Shown: positions 18,201 through 27,584 of the stretch, piece after piece
How positions within the stretch are numbered: the first letter of the stretch is position 1
How the letters are laid out: the number at the start of each line of letters is the position of its first letter
DNA from: an uncultured Lachnospiraceae bacterium
Lineage (GTDB): Bacteria; Bacillota; Clostridia; Lachnospirales; Lachnospiraceae
NCBI GenBank assembly: GCA_946616305.1
Contig: CAMOIV010000005.1
Location: forward strand, 1 to 36,059
Length of the DNA stretch: 36,059 nucleotides
Reading direction: 5' to 3'
Program-made: the position numbers and the translations under genes
The notes under the pieces: model-generated
The model's input: the letters and a program-made list of their open reading frames with translations, nothing else
Databases searched by the model: none
What the model was told of the DNA's origin: nothing

Positions 18201-19472
18201 ATGAATATAGAGATAAAGGATGCTTATGCCCTTATAGAAGACAGGATCGCAAGGCACAGCATTTATATACAGGGAAACAGCATAACGGGAGTTGACAGGA
18301 TCCCGGAGGGCTTTAAGGCGGATAAGACCATAGACGGCACAAACAGGCTTGTGATCCCGGGTCTTATAAACGCCCATACTCATTCCTATATGGCCCCGAT
18401 GAGGAATATAGCGGATGATATGCCCTTCATGGATTGGCTGCTGAAGGGAGTGACTCCCGTAGAAGACCGGATGACGGGAGAAGATGCATATTGGGGTGCG
18501 ATGCTTGCCATCGCGGAAATGATAAGGTGCGGCACCACTACCTTTAACGATATGCAGATGCACATTCATAATACCACCAGAGCAGCAAAGGAGACAGGCA
18601 TGAGAGCCGTGATATGCCGCGGATTGGTGGGGGATAAGTATGATAAGAGCGACTACCGCATAAGGGAAGCCTTTGAGGAGATGCCCGACGGAGAGGATAC
18701 GGACGGAAGGATCTCCTTCAGGCTGGGTCCCCATGCCCCGTATTCCGCAGGATTTGATTATCTCAGGCTCGTGGCGGATATCGCAAAGGAAAAGGGCCTC
18801 GGGATCCATATCCATCTAGCGGAGTCTGATACCGAGATGGAAAACCTGAAAAAGGAACACGGGCTGTCTGCCATCGAATATGCGGACAAGGCCGGCTGCT
18901 TTGAGGTGCCTTGTATCGCCGCTCATTGCGTAAAGGTAAGTGAATCCGACATTAAGCTTATGGCGGAGAAAAACGTATCGGTGGTGACCAACCCCGCCTC
19001 CAACATGAAGCTCGGAAACGGATTTGCGCCTGTTCCGAAGATGATGGAAGCCGGGATAAATGTCTGTATCGGTACCGACGGGGCCGCCTCAAACAATACC
19101 CTCAATCTTTTCCATGAGATAAGTCTTCTGACCCTGATACACAAGGGAGTGAACAGGACACCGGTATGTATAGGAGCCGAAGAGGCCATGAGGATCGCAA
19201 CGGTAAACGGGGCAAAGGCACTGGGACTTCATGACGTGGGAGAGATAAAAGAAGGCTATAAGGCGGACCTTGCCATCCTTAATATCGATACCCCCAGCAT
19301 GACACCGAGAAACAATATGCTTTCAAGCCTTGTTTATTCCGCTAACGGATCTGAGGTGGACACCACCATAGTCAACGGAGAGATACTTATGGAGGGCAGG
19401 GAGCTTAAGACCATGGATTTGGAAAAAGTGCTCTACAACTGTAATAAAATGATGGAAAGACTTTGTAAATAA
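18201..19472 (+). CDS. Amidohydrolase, 5'-methylthioadenosine/S-adenosylhomocysteine deaminase-like
   Basis: VIPGLINAHTHSYMAPMRNIADDMPFMDWLL, HIHLAESDTEM, AAHCVKV, IGTDGAASNNTLNLFHEI. Confidence 0.8.
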   Translation: MNIEIKDAYALIEDRIARHSIYIQGNSITGVDRIPEGFKADKTIDGTNRLVIPGLINAHTHSYMAPMRNIADDMPFMDWLLKGVTPVEDRMTGEDAYWGAMLAIAEMIRCGTTTFNDMQMHIHNTTRAAKETGMRAVICRGLVGDKYDKSDYRIREAFEEMPDGEDTDGRISFRLGPHAPYSAGFDYLRLVADIAKEKGLGIHIHLAESDTEMENLKKEHGLSAIEYADKAGCFEVPCIAAHCVKVSESDIKLMAEKNVSVVTNPASNMKLGNGFAPVPKMMEAGINVCIGTDGAASNNTLNLFHEISLLTLIHKGVNRTPVCIGAEEAMRIATVNGAKALGLHDVGEIKEGYKADLAILNIDTPSMTPRNNMLSSLVYSANGSEVDTTIVNGEILMEGRELKTMDLEKVLYNCNKMMERLCK

Positions 19473-19478
19473 TTACCC

Positions 19479-19507
19479 TTGCGTCACATTATGTAAAGTA
19501 GTACAAT
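19479..19507 (+). promoter_or_regulatory. Sigma-A-type promoter of the repeat-protein gene
   Basis: TTGCGT (19479-19484), 17-nt spacer, TACAAT (19502-19507). Confidence 0.6.
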
Positions 19508-19563
19508 ACACGGGTAAAAATGATACTATATAACATATTATTTATAGTGAAGGGAGAATCATA

Positions 19564-20166
19564 ATGTTTAAGAAAGTAATAGCAGTACTTACAGCAGGCG
19601 TTCTTACGGCACTTATGGCAGTTCCTGCATTCGCAGCTCCTCTTGCTGAGGTAGCAGCAGCTCAGGCAACTCAGGATGCACAGAACGCAAAGATCGCATC
19701 AGAGAAGCAGAGACTTGCTGATTTTCAGGCATCAGAGACTGCAAAGGGTCAGGCACAGGCAGCAGCAGGCCAGACAGCAGTAGCAGCAGGCCAGGCAGCA
19801 TTAAAGAGCTTCTACGAGAGTGAGCTTGCAAAGGGTCAGACACAGACAGCAGCAGGCCAGGCAGCAGTAGCAGCAGGTCAGGCAGCATTAAAGAGCTTCT
19901 ACGAGAGTGAGCTTGCAAAGGGTCAGACACAGACAGCAGCAGGCCAGGCAGCAGTAGCAGCAGGTCAGGCAGCATTAAAGAGCTTCTACGAGAGTGAGCT
20001 TGCAAAGGGTCAGGCACAGACAGCAGCAGGTCAGACAACACTTGCAAAGGGCCAGCAGGACCTTAACGCTTTCTGGGAGGCTCAGAAGAAGATCGCCAAG
20101 CAGGAAGAGGATGAGAGGAACGAGGCAAATCAGAAGGTTCAGGTATATCTTAACAGCCTGAAGTAA
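19564..20166 (+). CDS. Secreted Ala/Gln-rich tandem-repeat protein of unknown function
   Basis: Signal peptide MFKKVIAVLTAGVLTALMAVPAFAAP, then ~4 x 29-aa repeats; strong upstream SD (AAGGGAGA), own promoter and terminator. Confidence 0.85.
   Translation: MFKKVIAVLTAGVLTALMAVPAFAAPLAEVAAAQATQDAQNAKIASEKQRLADFQASETAKGQAQAAAGQTAVAAGQAALKSFYESELAKGQTQTAAGQAAVAAGQAALKSFYESELAKGQTQTAAGQAAVAAGQAALKSFYESELAKGQAQTAAGQTTLAKGQQDLNAFWEAQKKIAKQEEDERNEANQKVQVYLNSLK
19741..20085 (+). repeat. 87-bp in-frame tandem repeat (3 near-identical units plus 1 degenerate)
   Basis: Units 19741-19827, 19828-19914, 19915-20001 and degenerate 20002-~20085; units 2 and 3 identical by eye at nucleotide level. Confidence 0.95.
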
Positions 20167-20216
20167 TGATATGTTCGTGATGCCTCATGGCATACAGCAG
20201 ATGTGATATTAGAGGG

Positions 20217-20256
20217 ACCGCCGTCCGGATACAGGATCCGGACAGCGGTTCTTTTT
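20217..20256 (+). terminator. Rho-independent terminator of the repeat-protein gene
   Basis: ACCGCcGTCCGGAT-acagg-ATCCGGACaGCGGT followed by TCTTTTT. Confidence 0.9.
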
Positions 20257-20368
20257 ATGTGCGATATGCCGGTTAGGCAGGCAGCACACGTTCCTATGGA
20301 CTTATGACGGATGTGAGGTAAAATATAATACATAGATCTGACATATCGCTGATACGGAGACAGGGACA

Positions 20369-22681
20369 ATGAAGAATAACGGAATAAATAAGATACTTGC
20401 CATAATAGCGGCAGCACTGGGACTTGTGGTTATCATGCTGACAGTGGGACTCTTTTTCCTGATACATACAAAGAAAGCTTCAAGTGAGGCCGGGGAGGGA
20501 GATAAGGCACAGACGGAAAGTGTCAGCGACGAGTCGGATGACGCCGCCTTGGAGGATGATAAGGAGGATACGGCGAAATCTCGGACTGAGGAAAACAAGG
20601 ATACGGACAGCGGTGATGCAGCCACGGTATCCTACGCCAGAGATGCCCTTACCATAGATTTTACATCGGCAAAATACGAGGACACCCCCTCGGTAGACTC
20701 TTATCAGGCAACGGATTACGACGACGTTGTCAACAACCAGAGATTCTACCTGCAGGATCATGTAGAGGAAAAGCTTCTTAAGAACAATTTCGTGGTGACC
20801 GACAACTCATACAATGAGTTCTTTGATATCTATGAAAACAACAGATACCGCATGAGGGCAAATTTCATCTCAGCGGATTCTATGATGCATACATATCATC
20901 TCTTCTTTGCCATGCTCCAGAAAGCCACGGAAAAGGATTACCTCATTGATGAGTGTAAAAAGCTCAGTGAGAGAATGCTTGAAAACAGTAAGGATCAGTA
21001 TGACAAGCTTAAGGGTACCGAATGGGAGGATGCTGCAATACTGAACGTGGAATTCTTCGGAGTGGGGTCAGAGCTCATCAACAAAGATGCCGATATACCG
21101 AAGTACGCATCCAAGGCAGTAAAGGAAGAGCTTGAAAAGATCAACAGCGCATCGGCAATAGAAGAATCCGCTCTGATGGATGAAAAAGAGGACTACTCCC
21201 AGTACAAGCCCAGAGGCTACTACGAAGGAGATGAGGAGCTGGAGGACTATTTCCGTACCATGATGTGGTACGGCAGAAGGAATTTCGCGCAGGATCAGGA
21301 AACATCAAACAGAAGCGCACTTCTCATGACCCTTGCACTGGATGACAAGGCAAAGGAGTCCTGGGACAGGATATATCAGGTAACAGCCTTCTTTGCCGGC
21401 TCAAGCGATGACAGCGGTTACTACGAATATATGCCCCTCATCGAGGAGGCATACAAAAAGGGAGCCGATACAGAGGATCTCATAGGAGATGATGAAGGCT
21501 GGAAGAAATTTGATCAGCTTACGGCAGAACTGGATCCGCCAAAGATCAACTCCGTAGTCACCACTGATAATGAAGACGGTGCAAGTAAGACAGAGGAGGC
21601 CAAGGGCTACAGGTTCATGGGACAGAGATTTACCCTGGACGGAGAGATCTTCACCAATCTCTGCTACAGCAATGTAAAGGAAAATAACAACAACGAAAAA
21701 AGGATGCTCCCCGATGCCCTTGATGTACCGGCTGCAATGGGATCCGATACGGCTCTTACGATCCTGGATGAAAACGGGGATACGGAGTATGAGGGTTACA
21801 AGGAAAACATGCTGAAGCTCAGAGAAGAGATATCATCGGCAGGAGATGAGACGTGGAACAGCAGCCTTTACGGAGGATGGCTCAAGACCCTGGAACCGCT
21901 CCTCGAGAAAAAAGGTGACGGATATCCGTCCTTCATGACAAGCGAGGAATGGGCAAAGAAAGACCTTGAGACCTATCTGGGAAGCTGGACCGAGCTGAAG
22001 CATGATACCATACTGTATTCAAAGCAGTTCATGGCCGAGATGGGCGGAGATGATGATGAGGTCATAGATGACAGGGGATATGTGGAACCGGAGCCGGAAG
22101 TATACTTAAGACTTGCAGCCCTGACGGAGGATACCAGGAGCGGTCTTGAAGAGCTTCAGGTGATAAGCAAGGACAACGGAGAGTACCTTTCGGACCTGGC
22201 GGACCTGTCACGGGATCTGGCAGACATCTCCGTAAAGGAACTGAATAATGAAACCCTCTCCGATGAGGAGTACGAGCTTATAAGGACGTACGGGGGGAAC
22301 CTGGAGCATTTCTGGGAAAAGGCCATAGAGGGAAACGACACGAGTGTGGGAGACGACGGCACCAGCAAGATGTATCCCGCGGCTTTGGTGGCGGACGTTG
22401 CAACAGATCCCAACGGCTCGGTGCTTGAGGAAGCCATAGGCGGGATATCGGAGATCTATGTGATCTTTCCTCTCGAAGGCAAGCTCCATGTAGCATCAGG
22501 AGGAGTATTCACATATTATCAGTTTACGGTACCCATCAGCGAAAGAATGACGGATTCAAAGTGGCGTCAGATGCTTGGACTGGAAATAGGAGAGGATATG
22601 GAGTATCCGCAGAGGCAGGACGTGGATCAGCCTTCCTGGACGGACAGCTACAGGACCAAAGCGATCTACAGCATGAACTAG
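20369..22681 (+). CDS. DUF3160-family membrane-anchored protein
   Basis: N-terminal TM anchor, acidic low-complexity linker, then DDVVNNQRFYLQDHVEEKLLKNNFVVTDNSYNEFFDIYENNRYRMRANFISADSMMHTYHLFFAMLQ. Confidence 0.75.
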   Translation: MKNNGINKILAIIAAALGLVVIMLTVGLFFLIHTKKASSEAGEGDKAQTESVSDESDDAALEDDKEDTAKSRTEENKDTDSGDAATVSYARDALTIDFTSAKYEDTPSVDSYQATDYDDVVNNQRFYLQDHVEEKLLKNNFVVTDNSYNEFFDIYENNRYRMRANFISADSMMHTYHLFFAMLQKATEKDYLIDECKKLSERMLENSKDQYDKLKGTEWEDAAILNVEFFGVGSELINKDADIPKYASKAVKEELEKINSASAIEESALMDEKEDYSQYKPRGYYEGDEELEDYFRTMMWYGRRNFAQDQETSNRSALLMTLALDDKAKESWDRIYQVTAFFAGSSDDSGYYEYMPLIEEAYKKGADTEDLIGDDEGWKKFDQLTAELDPPKINSVVTTDNEDGASKTEEAKGYRFMGQRFTLDGEIFTNLCYSNVKENNNNEKRMLPDALDVPAAMGSDTALTILDENGDTEYEGYKENMLKLREEISSAGDETWNSSLYGGWLKTLEPLLEKKGDGYPSFMTSEEWAKKDLETYLGSWTELKHDTILYSKQFMAEMGGDDDEVIDDRGYVEPEPEVYLRLAALTEDTRSGLEELQVISKDNGEYLSDLADLSRDLADISVKELNNETLSDEEYELIRTYGGNLEHFWEKAIEGNDTSVGDDGTSKMYPAALVADVATDPNGSVLEEAIGGISEIYVIFPLEGKLHVASGGVFTYYQFTVPISERMTDSKWRQMLGLEIGEDMEYPQRQDVDQPSWTDSYRTKAIYSMN

Positions 22682-22687
22682 GATGAC

Positions 22688-24145
22688 ATGTTATCAGGGA
22701 AGGGTGTTCTAAGGACAGCATTGATCTTAACAACAATGGCAGTGATCATATTCACTGCCTTGTTTCTTATGTGGTGGAATGCCTTCTTCCTTCCGGGAGA
22801 TCTTAAGTGGAGGGAGTATGAGACCGCTTATGATGACGGCAGGATAGAGCTTAAGAATAAAAGAGTCTGTTTTACCGGTGATGATATTGTATGGAAAAGC
22901 GACAGAGGAGTATTCGTACAGGATATGCTCATCAGGGACATTGACAGGGACGGGCGGGAAGAGCTTGTGATGCTGTGCTGGAAGCACGGGAGCTTCGGAC
23001 ACCATATCCCCAGATGGGTTAAAAGAAACGATATACGGCTGGAACAGCATGTATTCATATACAGAAGGGAGACAGACACCATAAGGCCCCTTTGGATGTC
23101 ATCCTCCATAGGGAGCGGATTCTGTTCCATGGCAGGCTGGGGAGACGACAAGATCATACTGAACAGCCGAAAGGGAGATCATGATATATGGACCTGGGAG
23201 GATTTCGGACTTAAACTCGCAGGAAGGAGCAAAGAGGAAAAAGTCAGCGTGGTATGTGCGGGAGATAATCTGGTTCACACGAGACTTTTGAATGATGACA
23301 GATACAAACAGGTCTATGACAGGCTTAAGGACACCATATCGGGAGCGGATATAGCTACGGTAAATCAGGAAACGGTGCTGGTTGCGGATCCCGCGCTTGT
23401 AAGCGATCATCCCAGATTCGCCCTGCCCGCAAAGATCGCATACGATCTGGCGGATACCGGATTCGATGTTATAACTCTCGCCAACAATCATATGCTGGAT
23501 CTTGGGATGTACGGAGTGGACTCCACAGCAGGGATCATAGAGGATGCCTTTAATGAAACCGGTACAGATACTGCGGTTTCAAAGAGGATCTATACAGGGA
23601 TAAATCCCTCTTCCGGTGTATCGGGTGATAAAGCGCAGGAGGATATGTACAGGGCCGTAAAGTTTACAAGCTGCAGGGGAATAAGGATAGCATGCCTCTC
23701 CTACACATACGGGACCAACGGAATGAAGGAGCCAAAGGAGTCCCCGTATGCCGTGGAAAAACTCGAGAATACGGAGAGGGTGGCGGAACAGATCAGGTAT
23801 GCAGGGCCCCGGGCCGACGTGGTGATGGTATTTCCTCACTGGGGAGATGAGAACAGCAGCGAGGTAAGTAAGGAGCAGGAGAGACTTGCCCGCTTCTTCC
23901 TTGATGCCGGATGTGATGTGGTAGTCGGCACCCACCCCCATGTGGTTCAGAAATATGAGATATTAAAGGATCCGAAGGGACGGGAGATGCCCGTATTTTA
24001 TTCCCTTGGTAATTTTGTATCAGGCCAGAGTGAAGAGGCGAACCGCATAGGCGGACTGGCCGGATTTGATCTGGTAAAAGAGGCAGACGGGGAAGTCTGC
24101 ATAAAGGATCCCGAGCTGTCATGCTTTGATATCTGCTTTGAGTAG
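22688..24145 (+). CDS. CapA-family (poly-gamma-glutamate synthesis-like) protein
   Basis: VVCAGDNLVHTRLL, ATVNQETVLV, ITLANNHMLDLGMYGVDST, VVMVFPHWGDENSSEVSKEQERLARFFLDAGCDVVVGTHPHVVQ, FYSLGNFVSGQ. Confidence 0.88.
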   Translation: MLSGKGVLRTALILTTMAVIIFTALFLMWWNAFFLPGDLKWREYETAYDDGRIELKNKRVCFTGDDIVWKSDRGVFVQDMLIRDIDRDGREELVMLCWKHGSFGHHIPRWVKRNDIRLEQHVFIYRRETDTIRPLWMSSSIGSGFCSMAGWGDDKIILNSRKGDHDIWTWEDFGLKLAGRSKEEKVSVVCAGDNLVHTRLLNDDRYKQVYDRLKDTISGADIATVNQETVLVADPALVSDHPRFALPAKIAYDLADTGFDVITLANNHMLDLGMYGVDSTAGIIEDAFNETGTDTAVSKRIYTGINPSSGVSGDKAQEDMYRAVKFTSCRGIRIACLSYTYGTNGMKEPKESPYAVEKLENTERVAEQIRYAGPRADVVMVFPHWGDENSSEVSKEQERLARFFLDAGCDVVVGTHPHVVQKYEILKDPKGREMPVFYSLGNFVSGQSEEANRIGGLAGFDLVKEADGEVCIKDPELSCFDICFE

Positions 24146-24236
24146 AAGGGACCTGACAGGGCTTACAGCATTGAAAGTTCCCTGGGGCTTTGTTATCATA
24201 ATGGATAGTTTTTTATACCAAGAATGGAGGTTCATC

Positions 24237-25478
24237 ATGGCAAGTGAGATAAAAGACATAAACCTGGCCCCTTCGGGGGAAACGAAGATAGAGTGGGTCA
24301 GACAGCACTGCGATCTGCTCCGGATGCTGTATGGAGAGTTCGAAAAGACAAAGCCCTTTGCAGGTAAAAAGGTAGCCCTGTCGGTACATCTTGAAGCAAA
24401 GACGGCCTTTCTGTGCCTGACCTTGAAGGCCGGAGGGGCAGAAATGTACGTAACCGGTTCGAACCCGCTTTCCACGCAGGACGATGTGGCAGCGGCACTG
24501 GTGAAGAACGGACTGGAGGTACATGCATGGCACGGAACCACCGATGAGGAATACAACCGCCACATAGATGCGGTATTGTCCGTAGGTCCCAACATCATCA
24601 TCGACGACGGCGGCGATCTGGTACACAGGATGCATACGGCATACAAGGACCTGATACCCCAGGTTATAGGCGGCTGTGAGGAGACTACCACAGGCATCAT
24701 AAGACTTGAGGCCATGAACAGGGCCGGAGACCTGAAATTCCCCATGGTAAGGGTCAATAATGCCATGATGAAGCACTTCTTTGACAACAGATACGGCACC
24801 GGCCAGTCAGTCTGGGACGGCATAAACAGGACCACAAACCTGATAGTCGCAGGCAAGAGGGTGGTAGTTGCCGGATACGGCTGGTGCGGAAAAGGCGTAG
24901 CCATGAGAGCCAAGGGCCTCGGAGCAAGGGTCATAGTAACGGAGATAGATCCTGTAAAAGCCATCGAGGCTGTAATGGACGGCTTTGATGTAATGCCCAT
25001 GAAGGAAGCGGCGCCGCTGGGAGATTTCTTTGTGACCGTAACAGGCTGTGACAAGGTTATCGACAGTGAGGATCTCTCCGTGATAAAGGACGGAGCCATC
25101 CTGACAAATGCCGGTCATTTTGACTGTGAGATAGACATGGCATGGATAAAGGCAAACGCCAAGAGGACATGGGAGGCAAGGAATAATATCATGGGATATG
25201 AGCTCCCCACGGGACAGAGCATATATGTGCTGGGCGAAGGAAGGCTTGTGAACCTTGCGTGCGGAGACGGACATCCCGCAGAGATAATGGATATGTCATT
25301 TGCGATCCAGGCTCTTTCCGCCAAATATCTGCTAGAGCACGGATCCGAGCTAAAGGAGATGCTGATAGACGTGCCGGAGGAAGTAGACCGTCATGTGGCA
25401 GAGCTCAAGCTTGATTTCCTCGGCAAGAAGATCGATAAGCTCACAAAGGAGCAGGAGGCATACCTGAATCAGGCATAG
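24237..25478 (+). CDS. Adenosylhomocysteinase-family protein, candidate S-inosyl-L-homocysteine hydrolase
   Basis: MASEIKDINLAPSGETKIEWVRQHCDLL; NAD-binding VVVAGYGWCGKGVAMRAKGLGARVIVTEIDP; DGGDLVH; short form. Substrate motif reads H-L-E-A-K. Start at 24237 (GGAGG upstream) rather than 24126. Confidence 0.88.
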   Translation: MASEIKDINLAPSGETKIEWVRQHCDLLRMLYGEFEKTKPFAGKKVALSVHLEAKTAFLCLTLKAGGAEMYVTGSNPLSTQDDVAAALVKNGLEVHAWHGTTDEEYNRHIDAVLSVGPNIIIDDGGDLVHRMHTAYKDLIPQVIGGCEETTTGIIRLEAMNRAGDLKFPMVRVNNAMMKHFFDNRYGTGQSVWDGINRTTNLIVAGKRVVVAGYGWCGKGVAMRAKGLGARVIVTEIDPVKAIEAVMDGFDVMPMKEAAPLGDFFVTVTGCDKVIDSEDLSVIKDGAILTNAGHFDCEIDMAWIKANAKRTWEARNNIMGYELPTGQSIYVLGEGRLVNLACGDGHPAEIMDMSFAIQALSAKYLLEHGSELKEMLIDVPEEVDRHVAELKLDFLGKKIDKLTKEQEAYLNQA

Positions 25479-25524
25479 ATCAGGCAGAACCGGATGGACA
25501 CCTGTGCCGGCGGCATAAGGCCAT

Positions 25525-25553
25525 TTGACCGGGAATGCAATGTATTATAGAAT
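25525..25553 (+). promoter_or_regulatory. Promoter of SRP RNA
   Basis: TTGACC (25525-25530), 17-nt spacer, TAGAAT (25548-25553). Confidence 0.75.
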
Positions 25554-25558
25554 GTACA

Positions 25559-25716
25559 GGTCGGCTGGACGGGTTGAAGGTGATGACTCTCCGGTCCCGT
25601 GCAATGGAAGCCCTCGAACCGTGTCAGGTCGGGAACGAAGCAGCACTAAGGGGTGTCTTTCATGTGACGCGGGGAACCCGGGGACGAGCCTTTGATCCGC
25701 CCGGTCGATCTTTTTT
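25559..25716 (+). ncRNA. ffs: Signal recognition particle RNA (4.5S-like)
   Basis: Core GTGTCAGGTCGGGAACGAAGCAGCAC matches the SRP helix-8 CAGGUC-GGAA-GAAGCAG pattern; AGGTCGGCTGGACGGG at the 5' end pairs (with G-U pairs) with CCGCCCGGTCGATCT at the 3' end, followed by T6. Confidence 0.88.
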
Positions 25717-25865
25717 CCGATACGAGTCCGCAGGTTACCTTTTCCAACAAAAAAGAGAATAAAATCAACTTATAATCCGACGGATAACTGATATAATAGA
25801 AAAGGTTATCGACTTTTACATTATCAAAGATCGAGTCATACATACAGCACAGGAGGTAGAATCTT

Positions 25866-27455
25866 ATGGGAGCAAAAGAACTCATCGAAGCAGGAAAGAC
25901 CACACTCGGTATAGAATTCGGATCAACCAATATCAAAGCGGTCCTCATAGGGGAAGACTATGAACCACTGGCATCCGGAAAGCATTCCTGGGAAAACCGT
26001 CTGGAGAACGGGATCTGGACATACACCCTGGATGATATCTGGGACGGGTTACATGACTGCTATCAGAATCTGAGAAAAGATGTAGAGGATAAATACGGAG
26101 TTAATCTCACCACCACCGGAGCCATAGGCTTTTCGGCTATGATGCACGGATATATGGTATTCGATGAGAAGGACGAACTGATGGTTCCCTTCCGCACATG
26201 GAGAAATACCATTACAGGACAGGCAGCAGACGAGCTCACGTCCCTCCTTGATTTCAATATACCTCAGCGCTGGTCCATAGCGCATCTTTATCAGTCCATA
26301 CTCAATAAAGAGGAGCATGTGGCAAGGATACGTACTCTTATGACCCTTTCGGAGTATATACATTGGCAGCTTTCGGGAGAGAAAGTGGCAGGCATAGGAG
26401 AAGCATCCGGTATGTTCCCCATCGATTCCTCCATAAACGATTATGATCAGGGCCGCCTGGACAAGTTTGACGAGAAGATCGCATCCTACGGCTTCCCCTG
26501 GAAGATAAGGGATATCCTCCCCAAGGTCATGGTAGCCGGAGAGAATGCCGGAGTCCTGACCGAAGAAGGAGCAAAGAAGCTTGATATAACAGGCAATCTT
26601 AAGGCAGGTATACCCATGTGCCCTCCCGAGGGAGATGCCGGCACGGGCATGACGGCAACAAATGCAGTAAAGGAGCGTACCGGAAATATATCTGCAGGAA
26701 CAAGCTGCTTTGCCATGATAGTACTGGAGAAGCCCCTGTCCAAGGTATATACGGAGCTTGACATGGTAACCACCCCCACAGGTAAGCCCGTAGCAATGGC
26801 TCATGTGAATAACTGCACATCAGACCTGAATTACTGGGTAAATATCTTCAAAGAGGTTATTGCCCTGGGAGGTTTTGAATTCCCGGGTAATATCTATGAG
26901 GCCTTATTTGACAAGGCTTTGACAGAGGATCCGGATTGCGGCGGAGTCCTTTCATATAATTACTTCTCCGGCGAGCCAATTACGGGCATGGAGGAGGGGC
27001 GTCCCCTCCTGGTACGTACCCCCAATGCCAAATTCGATCTGGCCAATCTTATGAGATCCATCCTTTATTCCGCCATGGGCAGCCTGAAGATAGGTATGGA
27101 TATACTTATCCGTAAGGAAAATGTGGAAGTGGACAAGATCACGGGACACGGCGGATGGTTCAATTCCGGAGTCAGTGCTTCAAAGGTCATGGCAGCGGCA
27201 CTTGATACACCTGTGTCCACCATGTCTACGGCAGGCGAGGGAGGACCCTGGGGTCAGGCCGTTCTTGCAGCTTACATGATAGGTAAGCAGGACGGAGAGA
27301 GTCTGGATGAATTCCTTGAAAAGAAGGTATTTGCCAAAGCCGAGACGAAGACAGTGGAGCCTCTGGCAAGCGATGTGGAAGGCTTTGACAAGTGGCTTAA
27401 CATGTACAAGGCAGGTCTGCCCATCGAAAGAGCAGCCATTGACTCCATAAAGTAA
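25866..27455 (+). CDS. FGGY-family carbohydrate kinase
   Basis: [108 protein letters not shown]. Confidence 0.85.
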   Translation: MGAKELIEAGKTTLGIEFGSTNIKAVLIGEDYEPLASGKHSWENRLENGIWTYTLDDIWDGLHDCYQNLRKDVEDKYGVNLTTTGAIGFSAMMHGYMVFDEKDELMVPFRTWRNTITGQAADELTSLLDFNIPQRWSIAHLYQSILNKEEHVARIRTLMTLSEYIHWQLSGEKVAGIGEASGMFPIDSSINDYDQGRLDKFDEKIASYGFPWKIRDILPKVMVAGENAGVLTEEGAKKLDITGNLKAGIPMCPPEGDAGTGMTATNAVKERTGNISAGTSCFAMIVLEKPLSKVYTELDMVTTPTGKPVAMAHVNNCTSDLNYWVNIFKEVIALGGFEFPGNIYEALFDKALTEDPDCGGVLSYNYFSGEPITGMEEGRPLLVRTPNAKFDLANLMRSILYSAMGSLKIGMDILIRKENVEVDKITGHGGWFNSGVSASKVMAAALDTPVSTMSTAGEGGPWGQAVLAAYMIGKQDGESLDEFLEKKVFAKAETKTVEPLASDVEGFDKWLNMYKAGLPIERAAIDSIK

Positions 27456-27490
27456 GGAATAAAAGATACCTGTATACCAAAGATCACATG

Positions 27491-27538
27491 CCCCCCGGCG
27501 GACCGGATGATATGCCATCCATTCGCCCGGGGGTTTTA
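27491..27538 (+). terminator. Rho-independent terminator after the FGGY kinase gene
   Basis: CCCCCCGGCGga...TTCGCCCGGGGG followed by TTTT. Confidence 0.7.
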
Positions 27539-27550
27539 TTCTGCAATCAT

Positions 27551-27577
27551 TAATTAAAACCGGATTCTGTCCGATAA
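27551..27577 (+). promoter_or_regulatory. Sigma-28 (FliA/SigD)-type promoter
   Basis: TAATTAAA-N11-TCCGATAA (27551-27558 / 27570-27577) versus consensus TAAAGTTT-N11-GCCGATAA; followed by flagellar genes. Confidence 0.65.
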
Positions 27578-27584
27578 ATTATTT

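Noticed and set aside
19613-20047. 144-aa minus-strand ORF (LLLLLPGLLLSVSDPLQAHSRRSSLMLPD repeats)
   Set aside because: Antisense shadow of the codon-biased repeat gene; no ribosome-binding site, and the plus-strand signal peptide, promoter and terminator explain the locus.
19741-20085. CRISPR-like repeated array
   Set aside because: Repeats are contiguous, in-frame and codon-biased, with no spacers and no cas genes.
20301-20329. Promoter of the DUF3160 gene
   Set aside because: A good TATAAT (20324-20329) but no acceptable -35 at 16-18 nt upstream; not called as a feature.
24146-24236. Possible SAH/SAM riboswitch upstream of the AHCY-family gene
   Set aside because: Gap is only ~90 nt and I could not identify the SAH riboswitch core or a convincing expression-platform hairpin.
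25535-25762. 75-aa plus-strand ORF
   Set aside because: Overlaps the SRP RNA and its promoter; composition not protein-like.
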